21,097 nucleotides of DNA from NCBI GenBank assembly GCA_948759685.1, contig CAQBGY010000028.1, positions 1-21,097 of the forward strand, given 5' to 3'. The position numbers were made by a program, and so were the translations under genes. This DNA comes from an uncultured Eubacterium sp. (GTDB taxonomy: Bacteria > Bacillota_A > Clostridia > Lachnospirales > Lachnospiraceae). Below are positions 16,301 through 21,097 of the stretch, in pieces. The notes under the pieces were generated by a model, which saw only the letters and a list, made by a program, of their open reading frames with translations, ran no database searches and was not told where the DNA came from. Position 1 is the stretch's first letter; each line of letters opens with the position of its first letter.

Positions 16301-16829
16301 GGTAGATGACATTGTTACTATATGTGCAGATAGAGATCTGCGTAACCCGGCGCTTGTCAATGAAACATTAAAGCTGCTTGAAGCGTGGAGAATCGACCTA
16401 AAGAACATACTCAATATCAATGTTGTGTTCCAGGAAGGATTTAATAGTTTCTTGATGCAGATTGATCGAATTGAATTGAAGCCAGAAGAAATAGAGGATG
16501 TTAAAACGTATGTAAAGGGTCATCTGGAATCGACGGTTGGTTATTGGACTGAAGAGGAAATTACAAATGCTGCTAAGAACTGGCGTTTGGAGCAGCAGTA
16601 TCCTGCATATACTCCTGGAACACCATCAGGAGGCAATGCTTCACAAAATCCAACTCTAGCTCCAGCTACAACTCCTAGCGCTTTTCCCAATTATCAGGTT
16701 GTAGAAGAAAAACGAGCCAAAGCAAAGGCTCGAATCTCTGAACTGAATTCCCTTGACGACGCTAAAGCTTTGTTGATGAGCCTTTGTGAAGAGGGAAATG
16801 AATGGATATTGGATAAACTGAATAAATAA
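13362..16829 (+). CDS. brxC: BrxC, large P-loop ATPase of the BREX system
   Basis: The 1155-aa protein has Walker A GTYGTGKS (63-70) after WIN and Walker B LLIVWDEF (about 245-252, Asp250-Glu251). The length and the N-terminal ATPase followed by a very long helical body are typical of BrxC/PglY. Near the C-terminus a Pro/Thr/Ala/Ser-rich linker (about 1088-1112) separates a last helical hairpin. BrxC is required for both modification and phage exclusion in studied BREX systems and probably assembles with PglZ; its exact reaction is not settled. It starts 11 nt after the small SBD-like gene and ends 8 nt before pglZ. Confidence 0.9.
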   Translation: MATRYNEIIKLRAGKAAYNIAEEKEGEWVSFIPNKQFDYVLKTVLKSVRGNDIDNHKSFWINGTYGTGKSHAVAVLSHLLGDPVENIREWVDYEYKSDDATRQTIYSLRDKKCLLTVKLSGIEKMSHASDLALVLQKAVTTTLRAKGIELPNPVPTDYENYIEHIEKNPRIWEPLIADDPRLSSIVANSKQLIDNLAKCDLATFHRVVDTLRSVDLDIRLKNETIKQWLVEVQNELAQMGTYNGLLIVWDEFTDVMDLIGVPVLKELQDIAEKFMNSENNSYLFFISHPSAFNKIDPEQLKQTDGRYHRMKYNMEPVSAFQIMSRKFEVIDSEKHEQMYRMFYELHPEMLDIYIQKSNDNQSTKEDLFNLFPLHPGTATLATHYATVVGSSSRSVFEFLGQNDAIKEFLDSEEHFLNRDLITSDYLWDYVLKVFQDDVTNYGAVTERYNSYINQVSNQGAPYMAVFKGVLLLNAFNNISGENNNGLITPSKTNIKNLFVGTQYENDIDQVLQWIHEQGIIQCAPGEMYSVQFSAFPSGEVEEKKNEMRNVQFRYTSQILNFSDAAGIAFKQRFMQRVIRPFNFKFYSNTDNESTLRSQIKNGRREVKGSCLFFALLLARNNEELGALRTFSERCALDRDDKELANIVFIVFDEIFTDQKYEQFIEFQAHYACASSHGFVDQTTVHRNHAIAMIKEWMDSVQRNNAIVYINGIDKQPISVKHLSSIVNSSIAPKIFPYGPDAHDDLRQKAPNTFWRAQNSKEIVRSFLFATSRSEFSDINNQMRPVQYLLQDCLDENLEWKSDVPEGHPFKVVCDKINSIIKHADKSLPFNFDEKFSLLAKPPYGLYGNYAAMGMVAFALRPWVNKIFDTQGKPRDAKALVDDISMLFKVWDENKSNSKLTFKFQTPEEGKLCKELINLFNLSGKDSAYKDVSSLKDARYAITGDFLVRKGAPLWSIKYAPKSAFASLPAEIPITDEIKTLVDDIVTICADRDLRNPALVNETLKLLEAWRIDLKNILNINVVFQEGFNSFLMQIDRIELKPEEIEDVKTYVKGHLESTVGYWTEEEITNAAKNWRLEQQYPAYTPGTPSGGNASQNPTLAPATTPSAFPNYQVVEEKRAKAKARISELNSLDDAKALLMSLCEEGNEWILDKLNK

Positions 16830-16837
16830 TTCGAGCT

Positions 16838-19255
16838 ATGTATAGGGTATTCGATTCGTTGGAAAGCCTCTATGCTGAGATGGCAGAGGATAAGAACTGG
16901 AAGGGTGTTGAAAGTACGCTTCGCAATCGTTATCCTTTACGTTTTGTTTTGTTTGAGAATTTCTCCGATTTTCATGACTTCATAGACAAATGCAGTTATC
17001 ATCATGTTCATGTACAGGGCCTGGAAGGTTGGATGCCTGATGGTTGTGATGAACAGTTGATAACTTATTCTCAATTAGCACAATGGATTGAAGACTATGT
17101 GAAGCATTTGCCGTATAATGATTATGTAATTGCTCCGTTCTCTGAAATAGCTCGATTTTATGACAATAAGAACTATGCCGAGTTTGATTCATTGGTAAGA
17201 ACAATTCGATTAATTGAATCTTCCGAGTGTGCTCAACAGGGCCATCAACGTATCTATGTCCCGATTATTGGCATGCAGGGCAAGATGGATCGATTTAAAA
17301 ACGATCCTAATATCCATATATGGGAATACTTGTCGGGAAAAGACCAACAAAATTACAGGTTGATTTTGACTCGTGGCACTACCTATGGGGTAAAGGGTTT
17401 GAAGTTGCAATATACTTTGTGTGAGAATTTACGTCAGTGGATTGGCCTATGGAAGGACGGGAATGAAGTGAAGGAGCAGATTATTTGTTCTTCCAAGACA
17501 ATTTTTGATAATGCACACCATGCAAGACCGGATAATGCATTTGATTATGTCATTTGTGAGAATATATTGCAGTTCCTGAATGATGGCTTGGGCCTGGGAT
17601 TGGGCGATATGTTTTCCAGTGAAGAAGATCTGCCCTATTGGGAGCGTTTGGCCTCTGATATTGATGTGTCGAACTTTAATTTCGATGCGTATATCAATGG
17701 TCGATTTAATACTTACACTCTAATTGACGAGAAAGATTTTATTCATACATGGTTCGAATATAGTGATGGCTTTTCTCGGTGGTTGTTAAGAGTATATTAT
17801 ATTTTAAAGCATAAAGATCATACCTATCTTGGCCGGGCCTTATCTGCATGTGCGACGCAAAGTACCGCGGAACTATTTTCGCAATTGGCAACGCAAATAT
17901 TCGATGAACAGTTTGATGAAGCTACTTTATTGCAGCGGCAGTGTGTGTTGTGCGAAGCTAGTAAACACCATGTTCAAATTACAGAGCAGGCAGAACAAAA
18001 AATACAAACTAAGCTCATCTCTTTGGCAGAGAACCCAGAAATAGGATATGATGGGGCATTAAAATATGTTACAACTCTGACCTCCTCAGAACGGTATTTG
18101 TTGATCGAATGGTTAGGGCTGCAAAAGATTGAGCGCGAGAGTGTCAAAGAACTTTTCCCTGAGTTGTATTATTATACAGCGCCGTTGAACCTTGGTTTAG
18201 ATGAGGAGAACATTTGGATAAATACCTATTTTGACGCATATCGGCAGTCGAAGATCTCAAATAGCATAACTGCACAGCTTTCCCAAATTATCAAAAAGAA
18301 GAATGCTTCTGTTTCATCTTTTGAATTATGGGTAAATAGCTTCAAAACAGTAAAGACACTTTTGTATGGTAGAACCGATATAGATGTCTTCTACTGGATT
18401 GATGGATTGGGTATTGATTGGATCCCATTTATCACGCATGTTATTGAACAGCGTAAGGTTGATGGCGTTTATCTTAATGAGATACATATAGGAACAGCTC
18501 AATTGCCCACGACTACTTCAATCAATAAAAATAAGCTGGAAGAGTTAGCCTCTGATGCCTTGCATAAAATAGGAGATATTGATGCGTATGCCCATACTGC
18601 TAAATGCTTCCCGAATTATATTGTAGAAGAAATGGTTAAAGTGAAGGAGGCTATTGAAAGTGTATTGGCTCAATACAACGGGAAAAAGATAGCATTTGTA
18701 TCTGATCATGGAATCAGTTATTTGGCTCAATATGGTGCTGGTCTTAATTTGGCTGGTATTCATGCAGAGCACGCAGGACGATGTGCATCAACGGGAAAGG
18801 GGAAAATATCCTTGGATGATCGGTATGTAGTAGTTGATGATGGAAAGACAATATGTTCGTTGAATCATGATTCACTCTCCTCTAAAACCCCTAAGGGGCA
18901 AGGAGCGCATGGCGGCGCAACACCCGAGGAGGTGTTAGTCCCTATTCTTATTGTTTCCAGTCAGAAAAACGCAACTTGTTATTCAGTGCGCCTATTGAAC
19001 GACGAACTAACGGCAATGTCTCCAATGGTACTATACTCAATTAAAGGTTTGTCAAGTGTAGATCATCCTAAGGTTATCTATAATAAAGTAGAATACCAAC
19101 TGCATAAGGTAGCAGATGATATGTATGAAAGTGCCCGATTGAATCTGCTGGATTCTGTAACATCGATAACATTAGTTATTGGAGAATACAGTAAGAGTGA
19201 TAGCTTGATTATCAAGACGGGTGTAAAAGAAGACGATTTATTTGGAGATTTATAA
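16838..19255 (+). CDS. pglZ: PglZ, alkaline-phosphatase-superfamily protein of BREX
   Basis: This 805-aa protein has an N-terminal alpha-helical half (1-500) and a PglZ domain from about 515. DVFYWIDGLGID (Asp522) lies at the nucleophile region, FVSDHGISY (Asp623-His624) and GAHGGATPEEVLVP (His691) at the metal sites. The last 100 residues are beta-rich. PglZ is the common core protein of all BREX types and has been shown in other systems to have metal-dependent nuclease or phosphatase activity; the substrate here is unknown. It lies between brxC (8 nt) and brxL (1 nt), consistent with a fixed complex. Length is in the usual range. Confidence 0.92.
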   Translation: MYRVFDSLESLYAEMAEDKNWKGVESTLRNRYPLRFVLFENFSDFHDFIDKCSYHHVHVQGLEGWMPDGCDEQLITYSQLAQWIEDYVKHLPYNDYVIAPFSEIARFYDNKNYAEFDSLVRTIRLIESSECAQQGHQRIYVPIIGMQGKMDRFKNDPNIHIWEYLSGKDQQNYRLILTRGTTYGVKGLKLQYTLCENLRQWIGLWKDGNEVKEQIICSSKTIFDNAHHARPDNAFDYVICENILQFLNDGLGLGLGDMFSSEEDLPYWERLASDIDVSNFNFDAYINGRFNTYTLIDEKDFIHTWFEYSDGFSRWLLRVYYILKHKDHTYLGRALSACATQSTAELFSQLATQIFDEQFDEATLLQRQCVLCEASKHHVQITEQAEQKIQTKLISLAENPEIGYDGALKYVTTLTSSERYLLIEWLGLQKIERESVKELFPELYYYTAPLNLGLDEENIWINTYFDAYRQSKISNSITAQLSQIIKKKNASVSSFELWVNSFKTVKTLLYGRTDIDVFYWIDGLGIDWIPFITHVIEQRKVDGVYLNEIHIGTAQLPTTTSINKNKLEELASDALHKIGDIDAYAHTAKCFPNYIVEEMVKVKEAIESVLAQYNGKKIAFVSDHGISYLAQYGAGLNLAGIHAEHAGRCASTGKGKISLDDRYVVVDDGKTICSLNHDSLSSKTPKGQGAHGGATPEEVLVPILIVSSQKNATCYSVRLLNDELTAMSPMVLYSIKGLSSVDHPKVIYNKVEYQLHKVADDMYESARLNLLDSVTSITLVIGEYSKSDSLIIKTGVKEDDLFGDL

Positions 19256-19256
19256 T

Positions 19257-20744
19257 ATGCAAACAACGATAATTCAAAAGATACGAGAGCAATTTGCGCC
19301 CATGGCAATATATAAAGATCCGGCCTCTACTAACAGCCTGTTTGCTGGCCGGAATCTTCCGTCGTTTGTGAAGGATTTTATCCTCAAACGTTATATTGAC
19401 GAAACTGGCGTTATTAATCGGCTGGGCTTGACGAATTTCCTTGATATGGTGATTCCTGAACGCCAAACTGATGTAAAGGATCGTTTGGATGCAGGTGAGG
19501 AGCTGACTTTGTTGGCACGTTTCATCATATACATAGACTTGATTAAGGGTATCCGCCGATTTGGTATCCCGGATCTTGGAATTAAAATAAACGAGGGACA
19601 AATCCCCGAATATGTATATCGAAATCACCGGGGAGAACTGGTCGATGGCGAGAAGTGGGGGATTATCAAACTATCCGTATTACCGGATGAAGACGGTAAG
19701 CGGAACCATGTGGAGATGGTGGATTATAAACCATTTAAGCCATATCGGTCTGTCGATGTTGAATATCTTCGGACCGCTAGAACAGTCTTCTCGACACAGG
19801 AATGGATTGACGTATTGTTGTCTGCTATGGAATATGAAGCTGATGGATTCGATAATATGACTCAGAAGATTGAGTTTTTAACTCGTCTGCTTATATTTGT
19901 CGAACCTCGGTTGAATGTTATTGAATTAGCTCCGAAGGGAACTGGTAAATCGTTTGTATTTGGAAACCTTTCCAAATATGGATGGTTGGTAAGCGGTGGT
20001 AAAGTTACACGAGCCAAGTTGTTTTATGATAAACAGAAACAGCAAAATGGTATTATAAAAAATCATGACTTTGTTGCCTTTGATGAGATTCAAACTATCA
20101 TATTTCAAGAGCCGGCTGAAATACAAGCTGCGCTAAAATCATATCTAGAGTCTGGTAAGACTACGATAGATAGAAACGAGTTCAGTTCGGAATGCGGTTT
20201 GATGATTATGGGCAATATCCCTTTAAATGAACAACGTCGGCCATTAAGTTATCGTTATTTTGATTCTTTGCCACAATCGTTTAGAGAATCAGCTCTGCTG
20301 GATCGTTTCCATTGCTTTATTGAAGGTTGGTATTTACCTCGAATCAATAAGGGTATTGTGTATAAAGGATGGACGATTAATGTGGAGTATTTTTCGGAGA
20401 TTCTACATGCACTGCGGACGCAAAACATATATGATATCATCTTTGACGAAATCGTTGGGTATGATAGAAATGCAGATACGCGAGACTTCAATGCTGTAAA
20501 ACGGATTGCAGTAGGCTATATGAAGCTTTTATTTCCGCATTGGACTCATGTTGCGGATGTAAATATAGAAGAATTTAATACATATTGTTTACAGCCAGCC
20601 ATTCGGCGTCGTGGAATAGTTAAGGAACAATGCCATTATATAGATCCTGAGTTTAAAACGGCAATGCCGAACTTTTGGATTATGACCGATATGAAAGAGC
20701 CCGTGCTGCCCTCTGCTGGGGTGGAAGAGGACGAATTGTTTTGA
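19257..20744 (+). CDS. brxL: BrxL, short AAA+ form (TIGR02688-like)
   Basis: This is 495 aa from the ATG at 19257, 1 nt after the pglZ stop; a TTG at 19242 is the only upstream alternative. Walker A PKGTGKS ends at Ser232, Walker B FVAFDEIQ has Asp276-Glu277, and the arginine-rich segment LNEQRRPLSYRYFD with LLDRFH follows, as in BrxL. Type 1 BrxL is about 680 aa with a C-terminal Lon-like domain. Here the protein ends at about the point where that domain would begin, with an acidic tail EEDELF, so no protease part is present. Purified BrxL of other systems forms DNA-binding ring assemblies. It closes the operon; no terminator hairpin with a T-run was found after it. Confidence 0.87.
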   Translation: MQTTIIQKIREQFAPMAIYKDPASTNSLFAGRNLPSFVKDFILKRYIDETGVINRLGLTNFLDMVIPERQTDVKDRLDAGEELTLLARFIIYIDLIKGIRRFGIPDLGIKINEGQIPEYVYRNHRGELVDGEKWGIIKLSVLPDEDGKRNHVEMVDYKPFKPYRSVDVEYLRTARTVFSTQEWIDVLLSAMEYEADGFDNMTQKIEFLTRLLIFVEPRLNVIELAPKGTGKSFVFGNLSKYGWLVSGGKVTRAKLFYDKQKQQNGIIKNHDFVAFDEIQTIIFQEPAEIQAALKSYLESGKTTIDRNEFSSECGLMIMGNIPLNEQRRPLSYRYFDSLPQSFRESALLDRFHCFIEGWYLPRINKGIVYKGWTINVEYFSEILHALRTQNIYDIIFDEIVGYDRNADTRDFNAVKRIAVGYMKLLFPHWTHVADVNIEEFNTYCLQPAIRRRGIVKEQCHYIDPEFKTAMPNFWIMTDMKEPVLPSAGVEEDELF

Positions 20745-20850
20745 TAATTGTTAAGAATTAAAATATTAAGGTAGTTGCTTAAATTAGAGAAATAATGTGT
20801 TCGCAGATTTGCTCATACTTTGCCATTTCCTTTGGTAGCGACCAGCCGAT

Positions 20851-20919
20851 GCCGCCGGAAAGAATATCCGCAAGGTTTGCGAAGCAACTTGCATGACCTT
20901 GCGGATTTCTTTCGGCGGC
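20851..20919. repeat. Large inverted repeat (hairpin of ~24 bp)
   Basis: The left arm 20851-20876 and the right arm 20896-20919 are complementary over 24 positions, broken only by two single-base bulges on the left. The loop of 19 nt can itself fold (TTGC-GAA-GCAA). It has no T-tract on either side, so it is not a standard terminator. It stands 29 nt beyond the stop of the minus-strand gene at the edge. An oriT, a recombination site or a transcript-stabilising stem are all possible. Confidence 0.85.
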
Positions 20920-20947
20920 AATACCTTGTGCGGACAAAGGGAATGGC

Positions 20948-21097
20948 TTATTTGTTTTTCAGTCGGGAGGCATTTTCGTTCAGGCGATTGGCTTCCCGTT
21001 CTTTCAGTCTTGCTTGTTCTTCTAACTGTACCTTGCATTGTATGGTTCGTTCATATTCTTCGACATCTCTTTTCATCTCTCGGATTTTTGTGTTGTC
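20948..21097 (-). CDS. C-terminal end of a coiled-coil protein (partial)
   Basis: A frame open to the window edge gives 49 residues ending in ERTIQCKVQLEEQARL, KEREANRLNENA and SRLKNK, then TAA (20948-20950). It is highly charged, helical and without recognised motif; the spacing of Leu and Glu suggests a coiled coil. The start lies beyond the window. Such tails occur in mobilisation and conjugation proteins of Bacteroidales elements, but I cannot identify it. The base composition is intermediate between the two halves of the window. Confidence 0.5.
   Translation of the reverse strand, partial: DNTKIREMKRDVEEYERTIQCKVQLEEQARLKEREANRLNENASRLKNK

Noticed and set aside
20745..20800. Terminator after brxL
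   Set aside because: AT-rich repeats here do not form a stable stem followed by a T-run.
10137..20947. CRISPR array or insertion sequence in the AT-rich part
   Set aside because: I saw no regular direct repeats with spacers and no transposase gene with terminal inverted repeats.

Overview
The left third is GC-rich and the right two thirds are much more AT-rich (judged by eye). The proteins and the promoters point to Bacteroidales: TTTG-N19/20-TAnnTTTG promoter pairs, a PF14905-type outer-membrane barrel and a split HipA kinase. The high GC of the core part would suit an Alistipes-like member of the Rikenellaceae, but that placement is an inference.

Layout. 1-4170 is housekeeping chromosome: a possible structured RNA at the left edge, rpsT (S20), tRNA-Glu(TTC), a three-gene iron/cobalamin-type ABC importer (lipoprotein, FecCD permease, ATPase) on the minus strand, then tRNA-Pro(GGG) with its own promoter and terminator. 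4418-7165 holds an outer-membrane beta-barrel gene whose stop codon overlaps the start of a decayed C39-peptidase (bacteriocin-type exporter) fragment. 7293-10035 is minus strand: a secreted YwqK/MORN-like protein and a three-gene HipB-HipS-HipT-like toxin-antitoxin operon with three evenly spaced 18-nt operator-like repeats in front of it.

10385-20744 is a plus-strand, tightly packed five-gene operon that I read as a type 4 BREX phage-defence system. It encodes BrxP (PAPS-reductase-type protein with extra Fe-S motifs), a small protein resembling the phosphorothioate-DNA-binding SBD fold, BrxC (large P-loop ATPase), PglZ (alkaline-phosphatase superfamily) and a short BrxL (AAA+ type, no room for a Lon protease domain). 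No DNA methyltransferase is present. BrxP chemistry plus a lone SBD-like reader suggests that self-marking is by sulfur modification of DNA rather than methylation; this is inference.

The right edge has a large perfect-looking hairpin and the C-terminal end of a coiled-coil protein on the minus strand. These may belong to the mobile or accessory segment carrying the defence genes.
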